A stretch of DNA of 64,000 nucleotides, taken from Taxillus chinensis. Taxonomy: Eukaryota; Streptophyta; Magnoliopsida; Santalales; Loranthaceae. The stretch lies in the NCBI GenBank assembly GCA_023512835.1, contig CM042088.1, forward strand, positions 9,850,078 through 9,914,077. The letters run 5' to 3'. Position numbers and translations under genes: made by a program. The notes beneath the pieces were generated by a model. That model saw only the letters and a program-made list of their open reading frames with translations, did no database searches and had not been told where the DNA came from. Positions 33,592 through 46,167 of the stretch are shown in pieces (within the stretch, counting starts at the first letter, position 1; each line of letters opens with the position of its first letter).

Positions 33592-35420
33592 ACTCTATTT
33601 TGTTATTTAAATTTATGTAAATGATATATATACTTATCATATTACATATAAATAATAATAATAATAATAATAATATTAATATTAATAAAGAGTGCATACT
33701 TTATTTTTAAAAAAGTAATTACAAAATATAAATATTTGTATTATAATAAAAACTAAATGTACTATTTGTATTTTAATATAAAATACAAATTAATTAGATT
33801 TAAATTTAATTTTAAATTTATTAATAAGTTGATTTATGATTAGATGATCCAATCAAATATTATTTGATTGAAAATATATTAATATTTAAATTACTAATAT
33901 CATTTACATATTTTATTATTTTTAATTCAAATATGAATTACATAGTATCAAATGTTAAAAAACTCAAAATTTAATCTCACCGTGTATGACTCATAGCACG
34001 CATAAAATAAATTAGGATACTAGTAATATTAATTTGATTGAAATTTAGTTTTAAAATTATTAATATGTTGATTTAAATCGAAATAATCAAAGTATTATTT
34101 GATCGATAAATACATTTATATATGAACTTGTAATATCATTTACATGATTTATTACTTAAGCTTTTAACCCAAATATTGAATATATACTATCAAAAGACAA
34201 AACTCACTCTCACCATGTATTTTTTAGTATATCAAACTCGTTATTATTGTTTAATTAACTAATAATATTAATTATAATTATAATAGTATAGATATACTTA
34301 TCATACCAAAGAATATATATACACTTACACTCAATAATTAGTGTTATCCAAAAATAATCATATTATTGTATTACTTATAACAAAAACAAGCTTTTATTAC
34401 ATTAAGGAAAACAAGTTTGAGAAACATGACTTTTCATAATATTGTATTACTTATAACAAAAATAATATGATAACTATGTTATATAATTATATTAATTAGG
34501 TTTTCACTAATGTGTTATCATTTATTACCAATGATAATTGCATTATTTAAATTATTACTACTCGGTATTCAAGTTATTACTTATTGATTATAATTTATAA
34601 ATGCATATATATAGTGACAATTATACAACTATATATATCATATATAACATAAGTAAGATGATAATTGTTGAGTATCTAAAATCTAATAATTAATGTCAGA
34701 GAGTTTGTTGATAAGTATATATGTCATAGATGATTATTGTTACTATGTTTACATAATTAGTGTATATACTTTAAATGTGACATATAAATAATATTATATT
34801 TAGTATAAAATACAAAGTAATCTTATAATTATTAGTATGAACTAACATATTACGTATGACATAAGTAATATTATAATTATTCGACTAAATAATATTTAAT
34901 TAGATTATTTACTATTAAATCAACATATTAATATTTTTAAAACTAAATTTGAATCTAATTAATGTCCATCCACAAATTATTTTATTCATGATATGAGTCA
35001 TGCATTGTGAGAGTGATTTCAACTTTTGATAGTATGTATTTAATATTTAAATTAAAAGTAATAAAATATGTAAATGATATTATTAGTTTAAATATTAATA
35101 TATTTTCAATCAAATAATATTTGATTGGATCAACTTATTAATAAATTTAAAACTAAATTTGAATATAATTAGTTTGTATTTTATATCAAAATAGTAATAG
35201 TGTATTTAGTTTCTATTATAATACAAATATATATATATATATATACACTTTATAATTATTATTTTTTAAAATAAAGTATGTACTTTTTATTAATATTATT
35301 ATTAGTATTATAATTAACAATATTAATAATTAAAGTTATTATTTTTACTATTATTAGTAATTATAAGTGATATGACAAGTATATATATCATTTACATAAA
35401 TTTAAACAATAAAATAGAGT

Positions 35421-35474
35421 TAGCCTAATGGTTTGGTAGCAGCACATCTAAACAGGAGGTCCTGGGTTCGAAAC
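35421..35474 (+). other. tRNA-like A and B boxes in the right arm
   Basis: TAGCCTAATGG (35421-35431) and GGTTCGAAAC (35465-35474) are spaced as in a Pol III type 2 promoter. It is the inverted counterpart of 33538-33591, so both would transcribe outward towards the ends of the element. Confidence 0.5.
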
Positions 35475-35827
35475 TTAGTGCAAGCAATTTATTTTGCTTG
35501 ATTTTCGGGCTGAGGGGGGTGGGCTGCTGATGGGCGTGGGTGGGGGGTTAGCTGGGGCGGGCGGCTGCTGCTGTGCATGCGGGCATGGTTGGGGGGTTAG
35601 CTGGGGCGCGCGGCTTTAGCGTGTGGGCTTGTGCTGTGCTGGACTGGGTGCTTGTTGGCGGGGAATCCCCGCCCTACCCCGTGCTCCGATGGGGCGGGGA
35701 TGCGGCGGAAAATTTATTACCCGCCGGGGCATGGGGCGGGGATGGGGCGGAATTTCGTTATCGGGGATGGGGACGGGGCAACCCAAAACCCGCCCCGCCC
35801 CGCCCCATTGCCATCTCTACTAACCCT

Positions 35828-38469
35828 GCAGTCCATGGAAAAGGGATCCGAGGAGAATTTCAAAGATTATGCACAAAGATGGAGAGAGGCCGCTGTGGAG
35901 GTCTAACCTCCTCTTACCGAAAGAGAACTCACCGCTCTTTTTATCAACACACTAAAAGGCGTATACTATGAGAAGTTGATAGGTAACATCTCCAACAGCT
36001 TTGCAGACTTGGTTGCATTCGGTGAACGTGTAGAAAGTGAAATTAAAGGAGGAAAGCTAAAGGGTGATGTGGCTGAGGCATCAAAACGGTTTCAACCACT
36101 AGCAAAGAAGAAGGAAAATGAGAGCAACCTGGTATACCAAGCGCACCAGTCAATGCAACCCACATTCTACCAAGCACCAGGGTGCTACAGAGGGTCACCG
36201 GTAGCTACTTATGCTGCACCTACTCCACCTCCTCAATTCATGCCATACTTGCCGCAAGGAGGGGTCCCATTTCCATATTCAATGGTACCTAACTCATTTC
36301 AACCGAGAGCGCCATACCCAGAGCAACCAAGGCCAGCAACTTAGGAAGGACCAAGGGCCTCATTCCAAGGACAGGGGCAACCGAGGGCCCAGACCCAGTA
36401 AGCAGGAGCGAATCAGGCTTCTCGTCGACCACGACAAGAGTTTGACCCAATTCCAATGACTTATGCAGAATTATACCCCAAGCTCTTTGAGGCAAGGATG
36501 GTAACCCCTATACCCTTGGGAGAAATAAAGACTCCTCCCCCGGCCTGGTATAAGCCAGATGCCAGATGTGAATATCATGCAGGTGGAGGTGGACATGATA
36601 TTGAAAATTGTATAACATTCAAGAGGAAGGTTCAGGCATTGAAGGATGCAAAGTGGCTAGACTTTTCTGCACTAACTGGGACGCCAGATGTGAACAGCAA
36701 TCCCCTCCCAAAACACTCCAATAATGTTGCTAGTATCGAGAATGAAGGACGGCTGGAAAGGGTCTCCCAAGTACAAATGGAGAAAACATATTTGTTTACT
36801 CTGTTACCGGGAACATGGCTATATACTTGCTAAAGACACGCCAGAGGCAGGAAAAGGAACAGATGGGGAAAAACAATGCCCTTATCACAAGATGTCGCGG
36901 GGACATGACATCGCAGAATGTAGTGAGTTTTCCGAGGTGGTGCAAAAACTCATGGACCAAAGGATGATCGAATTCTCCAAGGAAGAGATAGATAGTCAAA
37001 GCCACATGCTCCAAGGAGACATGTCATACAAACCGTCATGGGTGCCAACCCCCCTTGTCTTGAATGTTAAGACTCTAAAAATCCCACTACTGCCTCATGG
37101 AATTACACCTCTCATCATACGGGTTCCTGCCCCTTTCCCCTACAAGACGGATAATGCAGTCCCATGGAACTATAACTGTGAGGTAGTTCAGGGAGCCACC
37201 GCAGCAGAAAAGAAGACCACGAGCAGTCGGGCTTATGCTCCTGATATGGTGGACAAAGCAAGGAAAGAAAAGGTTGTCGAACAAGACATTGAGCCAACAC
37301 TGGAGGTAACAAAGAAAGGAACACCAGTCACTGAAGAGGAAACCATAGAATTTCTGAAACTCATGAAGCAGAGCGAGTATAACATTGTGGACCAGCTAAG
37401 TCGACAACCAGCTCATATCTCATTGCTCTCATTAATGATGGATTCCCAACCTCACCGGGAAGCACTAATGAAGGTTCTAAGCCAAGCCTATGTTCCTCCA
37501 ACCATCCCGGTGGCAAATGTGGATGGACTCACTAGTAACCTCATTATGAACAACGTCATCATTTTTGGAGATGACGAGCTACCCCAGGAAGGGAAGGGAC
37601 ATATAAAAGCTTTGCACATCACGGTCAAATGCAAGGAGCACACCATAGCCCGTGTACTCATTGACAACAGCTCTGCCTTGAACATTGTGCCCTTGCATAT
37701 ACTGCAGCAACTTCCAATCGACGCATCCTATATGCGTCCCTGTACGATGAAGGTATGGGCATTCGATGGAGGAAAGCGTGACGTGGTGGGAACTCTGGAT
37801 ATTCCACTCATGATTGGGCCAACTACTTTTACGATGGAATTTCAGGTGCTGGACATTGCACCATATTATAGCTGTTTGTTGGGAAGACCCTGGATCCACA
37901 TGGCGGGAGCAGTGCCCTCTAGCCTTCATCAAAAAATGAAATTTGTGATGGGAGACCAGCTCATTTGTGTCTCCGGAGAAACAAGTTTCCTCGTCACCAA
38001 ACCTGCATCTGTCCCATATATTGAAAACAACGAGGATGTACCGGAATGTTCCTATCGATCCTTTGAGGTCGTGAACATCACTTCTGTACCAAGCTATCAT
38101 CTCTCGAAGGCATCAAAGATGGTTGCAACCACCATGATCAAGCAAGGGTACAAACCAGGGCAAGGATTAGGCCCAAAGGCTCAAGGAATCCAGAAACCAT
38201 TGACCATCCGAGAAAATACCGAAAGTTTGGGCTAGGCTACGTCCCTACATAAGCTGACAGACAGAGGGAAGCTATCAAGAAGAGGGAAGTTAGAATGGCA
38301 AGATTGCAGAAAAGGCCAGTACAAGAAGAAAGGAGAAGCTTCCCCCCCTTAAATATTACATTTCGGACTGGAGGGTTTATCTATAAGAGCTAACCTGAGC
38401 CCGAGATGGGGACTGTAGCTGTATTGGACACAAATGAGCATGCACCAAGTGAGATGGTTCAGTTAGTGC
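35828..38469 (+). pseudogene. gag-pro: Copy B gag remainder, protease and G-patch-like end
   Basis: After the insertion the frame resumes at QSMEKGSEENFKDYAQRW. Two CHHC-type knuckles are visible (CEYHAGGGGHDIENC; CPYHKMSRGHDIAEC). The protease catalytic site reads LIDNSSALNIVP, with Ser where copy A keeps Gly (DNG), so this copy would be catalytically dead. GYKPGQGLGPKAQGI marks the G-patch-like end. A change of frame near 35905, TAG at 36342-36344 (A: CAG), TAA at 36399-36401 (A: CAA) and a one-base loss at about 38220 (GAAAGTTTGGG against GAGAAGTTTGGG in A) break it. The stretch 36724-38235 is open for 503 codons. Confidence 0.88.
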
Positions 38470-38710
38470 GAGAGGATCCCAACCAGCCATTGAACAATTG
38501 GACTAGCCTGGACCTCCCCATAATGTAATGCTTACGGGGTCATTAGGATTTAATGTATTCTATTTTAATGTCCTTTGAAGCGGTGAAAATTTGTTTTTAT
38601 CAAAAGCTTTTCAATAAAATGTACTTTTCTTCAAATTTTTCACAGTACATTCCATTCATAACATGTGCATATCATATTTGGTTACCAACTTGTAATTCTC
38701 TTATAAGCAG
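38470..38710 (+). other. Probable Ogre-type intron between protease and RT (copy B)
   Basis: A counterpart of 26803-27018 with the same TTATAAGCAG acceptor, ending at 38710. It is T-rich with stops in all frames. The donor was not determined. Confidence 0.55.
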
Positions 38711-38929
38711 GTATCACAATGTCAATGTAAACATCATATGCGAAAGCGAAATGAGATGCCTAAGGTTTGACCAAAGTCCAAACTGGGAGCAGCCAGTGTT
38801 TGAAGCTGATGAGAATGAGGCAGAGGAGACACCCGAGCTACCGGGAGAGATCATACGCCTATTGGAAAGGGACAATCGCTTATCCATTCCAAGTGAAGAC
38901 CCAGGAGAAACAGTGAATTTGGGGACGAT
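38711..38929 (+). pseudogene. pol: Copy B RT N-terminal linker, cut by E2
   Basis: The segment reads CLRFDQSPNWEQPVFEADEN and ELPGEIIRLLERDNRL, matching copy A 27050-27238. It ends at ACGAT (38925-38929), the left target duplicate of E2. The rest of pol resumes at 47918. Confidence 0.85.
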
Positions 38930-40702
38930 CGTCACGCCCCGGATTTCAACCCGAGGAAACCGTGCGTGTGACTCCCTTTTACCCACACGGAGGGCAAAGG
39001 GTAGGATACAAAACAAGAATTTAACATTTTAAACATCCACAACATTCAAGAAAGTAATATTCATTAAAAGCAATCCAATCCAGCTTTATTACAACAAAAT
39101 CCTTTCCCCACCGGGGTTACATCGATTCTCATAATAAAAATAACATAAACAAATTAAATAAATAAGGTCTTCCACCTTGGGGTCCCACCAACGCCTTGTA
39201 GGTTCCTGAAAAGAAAACAACATGGTAGGAGGGGTGAGCAACCACGGCTCGTAGGGATCATGTCTCCCCAACCCATCCCATGCACTGATATCTACATGCC
39301 TTGTGTACAAGTGCTGGTCGTGATACAATTATTCCACCGGATATAGTTACGGGCCATGACGAAGAAACACAATCATACATGGGCTGGTACATAAACACTC
39401 CCGGGCTTCCACGCCACCGGGTTCCACAAAAGCGGTCCCGGGCTTCCACGGCCACCGGGTTCCACAAAACAGTCCCGGGCTTCCACCAGGGTTCCAAAAC
39501 AGTCCCGGGCTTCCACGGCCACCGGGTGTACAAGCAAACACGCAAGACACATGGCCATACGGGCATAACATCAAACACTTAGTATGCTTAGTCACACGGG
39601 AATAACATCGAACACTTAGCATGCATATATCCACAAGCTCATAAACCCGGCCACACGGACATAATCTAACACACCGACGTGCGTGGCCTCACGGGCATTT
39701 CGCAAGCACATAACATGCACGGCCTCACAGGCTTTACCTCAAACACATAACATGCACGGCCTCACAGGTTTTACCTCAAAAGACATAACATGCACGGCCT
39801 CACGGGCATAATTTCAAACACTTGGCAGGCATATACACACAAGAATACTCACACAGGCATTTCATCAAACATATAGCATGTATTCCATAGAATCACATCA
39901 AAACGCCATCGAAGGCCAACATCCATATAGGAGATCACACCTATATGGATTACATATTATATATAACGAGTTATAACCAGAAATCGCCCCGGAACCCTAG
40001 GACAGAGAAGGACTTAAGGAGAACAGAACCCCTACCTTAAAGCGGCTCTTCCTTGCTCCCGCGCCAAACGCGTCCTCCCCACGCAAGATGCTCCGGCAGC
40101 AATCAGGAACTCCCCTTCCCTCTCTCTCTCTAGCTCTCTCTCTCTCTGGGCAGCAGTGCAGCAAAGGAACACCAAACCCTAAACTCAAACTCAAGCCCTC
40201 CTATATAGACACCATCCACATCAAAACGACGTAGTTTTGATTAAGTAAACCCAGGATCAAAACGACGTAGTTTTGATTACACAAGCTACAACCTTTCCGC
40301 ATCCATACACACCAAAATATTCAGAATTTCAACATGGTCCTTTGGAGAAAGTTCCTTAGAATGCCAAAACCAAGGGACCCATGTAAAAATATGCTGCACG
40401 CCAATTTGCACGTGAATTCCCAATTCACGTGCAACTCCATATGAACTCCAAATGCTTTCAAACTTCACCCTAGCCTCCTTGCATCATTTGGAAGACAATT
40501 ACACTGCACGTGAATTGGACCCATATCACGTGCACCTCACATACATGTCCATTTGGTCTGAAACTTCGTGGTAGATAGAGGACATCATTCAAGCATATTT
40601 CCTTTTGCACGTGAATTCATTGGAGTCCAACTACTAGGTCAAAATCTAGAAAAACTCTACTCGGGAGGCAAAGCCGACTAACTCAAGGTACGGGTCCTTA
40701 CA
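38930..40702 (-). mobile_element. E2 3' LTR (1773 bp)
   Basis: It matches the 46168-47912 LTR and the two solo LTRs. It contains the intron-like segment (39206-40035), paired ACGT boxes (40220-40241, 40256-40277), a (CT)n run near 40125-40147, the G-box palindrome near 40404-40432 and about four units of the 37-bp minisatellite (39397-39530). Confidence 0.95.
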
Positions 40703-41029
40703 TCCTCTCCCCCTTAAGACTTTTCGTCCTCGAAAAGAAATGACATCCGAGGAAAACAACCACAAACTACCCATTTGCCACCCGGCAAGCCACCACACCC
40801 AAATGGGTCATACACCACACACAAGACAACAAGACATAACAGTACCACCATAATCCATAACCACAATAATGCACGAAACACATGTTCACATGGCACGAAT
40901 ACACATTTCAAAGCACATCACAAATAAGAACACATGTCTTTAAAAGACAATACAAATACATCAACTAATACAAGAAAACACATCACAAGGAAACATCACT
41001 ATCCCTTGGCCAACAGCCACCTCCCACGC
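40703..41029 (-). other. E2 polypurine tract and 3' untranslated region
   Basis: Next to the LTR, 40703-40718 reads on - as CTTAAGGGGGAGAGGA, the polypurine tract. The remainder is the counterpart of 5584-5907 in E1, including the repeated cgaggacgaa phrase. No gene is seen. Confidence 0.85.
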
Positions 41030-44000
41030 TTAAGATTGTTCGTCCTCGAACAAGTCCGGGTGCTGCTCCCGCATCACGGACTCCCGTTCCCATGTCTCCT
41101 CCTCAATGCCACGGTGCTGCCACAAGACGCGAACCAAAGGAATAAGCACGACCACGCAAAAGTTTCTCTTGCCGATCGAGGATACGAATAGGGGCCTCAA
41201 TGACGGACATGTCATCCTCAATGTCCAACGTCCCCCAATCAATCACATGAGTGGGGTCGGGTGATACTTCCTCAAGCGGGACACGTGAAACACGTTGTGC
41301 ACTCGACTCGGCCGCGGTGGTAACGCTAACCGGTAGGCTACGAGGCCCTACACGATCCAGAATCTCAAAAGGGCCAATAAACCGCGGAGATAGCTTGGAA
41401 CCTCGCCCAAACCGTCGATGTCCACGGCGTGGAGAGACACGAAGAAACACATGATCACCAACAGAAAACTCCAAAGGTCGCCGCCGCTGATCCGCATAAG
41501 ATTTCGCCGACTCGAGCCGACAACAAACGCCGACGAATCAACTTGACCTTCTCGGTAGCCTCTTGAACCAACTGTGGCCCCAAGAGGGCTGTCTCTCTAC
41601 CTCGGTCCAACACAAAGGTGATCGACACGGCCGTCCGTACAACGCCTCAAAAGGAGCCATCCCAATGGATGCCTGATAGCTATTGTTGTAGGCAAACTCC
41701 ACCAAAGGAAGGTGAGTTGCCCACGAACCCCGAAATCTAACACACGGGCCCGTAACGTGTCCTCCATGGTCCGATTCGTCCGCTCGGTCGACCGTCCGTC
41801 TCGGGGTGAAAGGCTGTACTCAAGTGAAGCTTGGTTCCCATAGCCTCCTGCAAACCGGCCCGAAACGGGAAGTGAACCTCGAATCCCGGTCGAGACAACC
41901 GATGATGGTACCCCATGCGGTCTCACAATCTCGTTCATGTACAGCGACTCAAAGTCCCAATGGAGTCCCGCTCGCGAACAAGAAGAAAATGGGCCGACTT
42001 TGTGAGTCGATCCAATCACCCAAATCATGTCCTTCCTCCCGGTGGTGGGTGGAAGACCGGTCCTAAAGTCCATCGCGATATGGTCCCCTTCCACTCCGCT
42101 ATGGGCAAGGGTCGGAACATGCCCGCCGGCCGATGCTCGGCCTTCACCCGCCGACACGTGAGGCACCGCGAAACAAAGGCGGCCACATCGCGTTTCATCC
42201 CGGGCCACCAAAAATGTCCTGGAGCGCATGGTACATCTTCGTACCCCCTGGATGCACAAGCAACCCTAGATTGGTGAAACTCCCTCATCACCTCATCCCC
42301 GAGGGAAGAAGCTACTACCAACCGCCCCGAAATGACAACTCATGCTCGGGACCCTCTCTCCGGTCCCCATAGCTCCCCGGCCTCAATACGGGCACGGAGA
42401 ACCTCACACTCAATGTCACCCAGCTGTTCCTCCCGGACGCGCTGGTACAACTCGGCACTACCACCAAAGGACGGGGGTCGTCCCACCATCACGAACAACG
42501 AGCCGCAGCTGCAACGTCGCCAACTGCTCCATCGGCTTCCACTCCCTCACGGCCACCTCAGCTTTCCCTTTTCTCGCTCAATGCATCGCCACAACATTAC
42601 CCTTGCCCTGGGTATAGGCAAGAGTAAAATCAAAGGTCCGCAAATACTCCACCCATCTCCTTTGCCTCAAATTCAAGTCCTTCGAGTAAAGATGTCTTGA
42701 AGGCTCTTGTGATCCGAGAACACCACAAACTTTTCCCCCAAGAGGTAGTGCCCAACTCTTCAGGGCGAAGATAACAGCCGCTAACTCAAGGTCATGAGTA
42801 GGATAATTCGCTCATGAGGCTTCACCGCCTCGACCCATAAGCTACCACACTGTGCTCCCGCATAGCACACACCCCAAACCAACCCCGGACGCATCACAGA
42901 CACTTCATATGGGATATCCTCCCGAGGTAACCTCAACACAGTGCAGTGGTCAAACGGATTTTGAGAGTCTCAAACGCCTGCGGCACTTGTCCGTCCACTC
43001 AAACTTCACGCCCTTCCGAGTCAACGCTGTCATAGGCGCCGCCAAACGGGAGAACCCCTCACAAAACGACGATAGTACCCCGCCAAGCCAAGAAAACTAC
43101 GGATCTCAAAAACGTTGGTTGGCCTTGCCCACGATGCCACGGCCTCAATCTTGGCCGGGTCCACCCTAACTCCCTCGGTGACACCACATGGCCAAGAAAG
43201 TGAACCTCCTGCAGCCAAAACTCACACTTGCTAAACTTAGCAAACAATGCTGGTCCCTCAAGGTTTGCAACATCGTTGCCAAGTGCTCCACGTGCTCCCT
43301 CTCGGTCTTGGAATACACCAAGATGTCGTCGATAAACACCACCACGAACGAGTCTAAGTATGGGGCAAAGACTTGGTTCATCAAATGCATGAACACTGCT
43401 GGCGCATTAGTGAGCCCGAAAGGCATCACTACCCACTCATAATGCCCATACCTGCACCGAAAAGCCGTCTTAGGGATGTCCTCCTCCCTAACCCTGAGCG
43501 GTGATACCCCGACCGTAAATCTATCTTGGAAAACCACCGGGCCCCACTCAATTGGTCAAACAGGTCATCTATCCGAGGCAACGGGTACTTGTTCTTCACG
43601 GCCACCGAATTCGGCTTCCGTAGTCGATGCGAGAGACGAAGCGTGCCATCGGCCTTCTTAGCAAAGAGTACCGGAGCACCCCAAGGTGAGGTACTTGGTC
43701 GATATACCCCGGCCCACCAACTCCTCGATTTGCCTCCGAAGCTCCCTCGGCTCGGCTGGCCCCATACGATACGCTACTTGGGAAATTGGACCTGTCCCCG
43801 GCACCAACTCGATGGTGAACTCCACACTCCTCTTAGGTGGCAAACTCCTCAACCGCTCGGGAAAAACATCCCGAAATTGGTCCACAACAAGGGCCACACC
43901 CTCTTTCCACCTTACCCTCCTCGGCAAAAGTCGGGGCTGCCAACCTGTGGGTAATGGCACCCCACCGGTCCAACACTGGCCCACCCGACTCGCCTCACAA

Positions 44001-45757
44001 TCCCACTCCCCTGCAGGGTGCAAGAGGTCCCCGCAGGTGTCACAAAGGACACACGCCGCCGATAACAATCTATCTTGGCCTGGAAAGCCATGAGCCAATC
44101 CATACCCAAGATCGGGTCAAACGCCCTCAAAGGCATCACATGCAAGTCAAAACGCGGCTCCACCTCTCCTATGGTTAACACACGGTCACGACACACTCGT
44201 CGTACCTCTATCATGCCTCCCACCGAGACTCCACAACTAGGGACCTCGCGGCCTCCACACAAGCTAACCCCAAACTATCTATCACGGGCTCGAGAACAAA
44301 CGAACACGATGCACCCGTATCGAAAAGAACGAAGCTAAGGTACGGGAGATCAAGAGGGTACCTCTAACCACCGATGGTCTGCTCCACCCTCGGCTGGTGG
44401 GGGTGGTAGCTCGGCCTCCTCCTCGGTATGTCGCCTCCAGCCGCAAACACCCTTCCTTGGCCCGTGCCACTAGTCGGCTCACTCACCTGGACGCTTCCCG
44501 CTAAGGTTGCCTCCGGCCTCGGGCTGCGGCCGCTCCGGCCTCCCCGAGGTCGGGTCCGACCGGATCCCGCCTGGTGGCCCGCCACCGACGAGCTGGTCTC
44601 TCGGCCGGTGCACGAAAACCGGCATCACTCCTTGTGCTTGGATGTCTGCCTCCAACTCCCCGTTGCCACTCCGGCAAACCCGGCTCGATGGCCCTCTCGT
44701 CCACATCATGGCATTTCCGGTCCCTCTTTGGACACTCCTTCCTCAAGTGGCCTTGCTCCCCACCGAGGTAACAACCGCCGGGGAGACCCCCGCTTGGACC
44801 GCCCGTCCGCCACCGCCAAAGCCGGACCTCCCTGGGTTCACCAATGTCCGTCCCCCGCTGCGGAAGGAACCGCTATCCCTCTCCTCCGTCTTGAGCCTCT
44901 TGGACCCCGCATCTCGATCGGGCCCACTCGCAATCGGCGCCCCGATGGGCCGCCTCCCATCATCCGGTTCTCTCTCGGCTATACGGGCCGTCTCCACGGC
45001 CTCGAGTAGGTCCTCAAGCGTAGAATCGCCACCCTCTCCCTAAGGGCTGGCCCGAGACCCAAGGTGAACTTGTGGGCCTTCGGTCCTCCCCTACCACGGT
45101 CTCAGGAGCAAACCTACTCAATCTCCGGAACTCCCGCTCATATTCGGTACCGTCTTGGATCCCTGCTTCAAGCTGCCAAATTCTTCCCTCTTTTGCCATC
45201 TCACCGATTCAGGAAGAACTCATCTTGGAAGAGTTGCAAGAACTCCTCCCAAAACATGAGTTGCACTGCACGGCTCCCCGCAACACTCGTCCACCACTCC
45301 AAAGCGTCCCCCTCCACTGCCGTTGCCGGGCCGCACCTTATCCTCCTCCCGGGGCAGGAGAAAGGAGAACACGTGCTCAATCGCCTCGACCACTGCTCGG
45401 CTACCACGGGATCTTCTCCCCCTTAAATCGCGGAGGTTGTTCCTTTCGAACCGTGTCACCACGTCATCCTCTGCACGGGTCGGTACACCACCCGGCGAAC
45501 TCTCACGCTCACGAGGCGCTCTCCTACGTGGTGGTGGTGGTGGTGGCACCACCTGCCTGTCGCCATCTCACGGCGCACCTCCTCCCGAACGTCCGCCGGA
45601 GTCCCTCCCGTAGCTCTCGTACCTCCAGCCGGATGCCTTCTTGCAGTGTGCCGGAACAACGCATGCCCTCCAACGGATGGTCCCGCACCCGGACCCTCAT
45701 GGGCAATGACTCATCGACCATCGCCCCGGACGCACGTGTCACTCTTCTCGGCGGCAT
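41030..45757 (-). pseudogene. gag-pol: E2 gag-pol polyprotein, heavily frameshifted
   Basis: The start is ATG at 45757 on - (MPPRRVTRASGAMVDES) and the end is LFEDEQS with stop at 41030-41032. In order: gag (about 45757-44550, one CHxC-like knuckle region near 44700), protease region (about 44350-44250), RT ([20 protein letters not shown] and [11 protein letters not shown] near 43290-43450), RNase H (about 43050-42600), integrase (CRHVSRCLTC-type zinc region near 42150, core to about 41600) and the chromodomain-like end RILDRQEKLLRGRA to about 41037. Many small indels shift the frame, more than in E1. The protein pieces are only short blocks, so no function is possible. Confidence 0.88.
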
Positions 45758-46153
45758 TCTTACTACACGAAGTAAGAAGCACAACGTCAAAAACAAATTT
45801 TATAATCTATCGCGTCACTACCTCTACCCCCACCGATCAATTCCACTATCACGTGATGTTACACACATACATTGCATCAATCACATTGCACGTTCAAGAC
45901 ACATTGCCAAACAAATCAGAGTTGCACATTTCACTTAATCATATGATTTTATCCACGGTTTAGCATACATTCACAAAGAAATGCAACTAGTGCCCTAATG
46001 CCAATGCATGCAAATCCTACTACAAGACCGGACTACCCCAAGTACACCTTGGAGGCTCAAAAGAGGACCATGTTGATCGGGCATGTCCCTCCGGGCCCTC
46101 CAAAGGACTCAAGATAACCAAGTCCGCCCACTACCCTAGGCCAACTAGACCAT
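45758..46153 (-). other. E2 leader between PBS and gag
   Basis: Counterpart of the E1 leader (381-798). The GCCCGATCAAC-like block near 46075 matches. Non-coding. Confidence 0.75.
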
Positions 46154-46164
46154 GCTCGATACCA
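46154..46164 (-). other. E2 primer binding site with a one-base deletion
   Basis: On - the sequence after the LTR is ATA then TGGTATCGAGC, against TGGTATCAGAGC in E1. The missing A would weaken pairing with the initiator tRNA-Met end. It may be mutation after insertion or an assembly error. Confidence 0.75.
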
Positions 46165-46167
46165 TAT

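Larger units (their letters stand above)
33241..35819. mobile_element. Fold-back hAT-like DNA element, 2579 bp, non-autonomous
   Basis: An exact 8-bp duplication CTAACCCT (33233-33240 and 35820-35827) flanks it, and copy A shows the undisturbed site. The termini are TAGGGATGGCAAT and, inverted, TAGAGATGGCAAT. Subterminal regions carry many CCCGCCCC/GGGGCGGG motifs. The 8-bp duplication, TIRs starting TAG and GC-rich subterminal repeats point to the hAT superfamily. The AT-rich interior is a long imperfect inverted repeat: from each end the arms match over roughly 1 kb, with the centre near 34500. No transposase ORF is present. ORFs in the GC-rich ends are Pro/Gly-rich by composition only. Confidence 0.9.

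Noticed and set aside
35421..35490. A true tRNA gene
   Set aside because: Only A- and B-box-like sequences are present. No cloverleaf with a paired acceptor stem was found, and the copy in the other arm is mutated in the B box.
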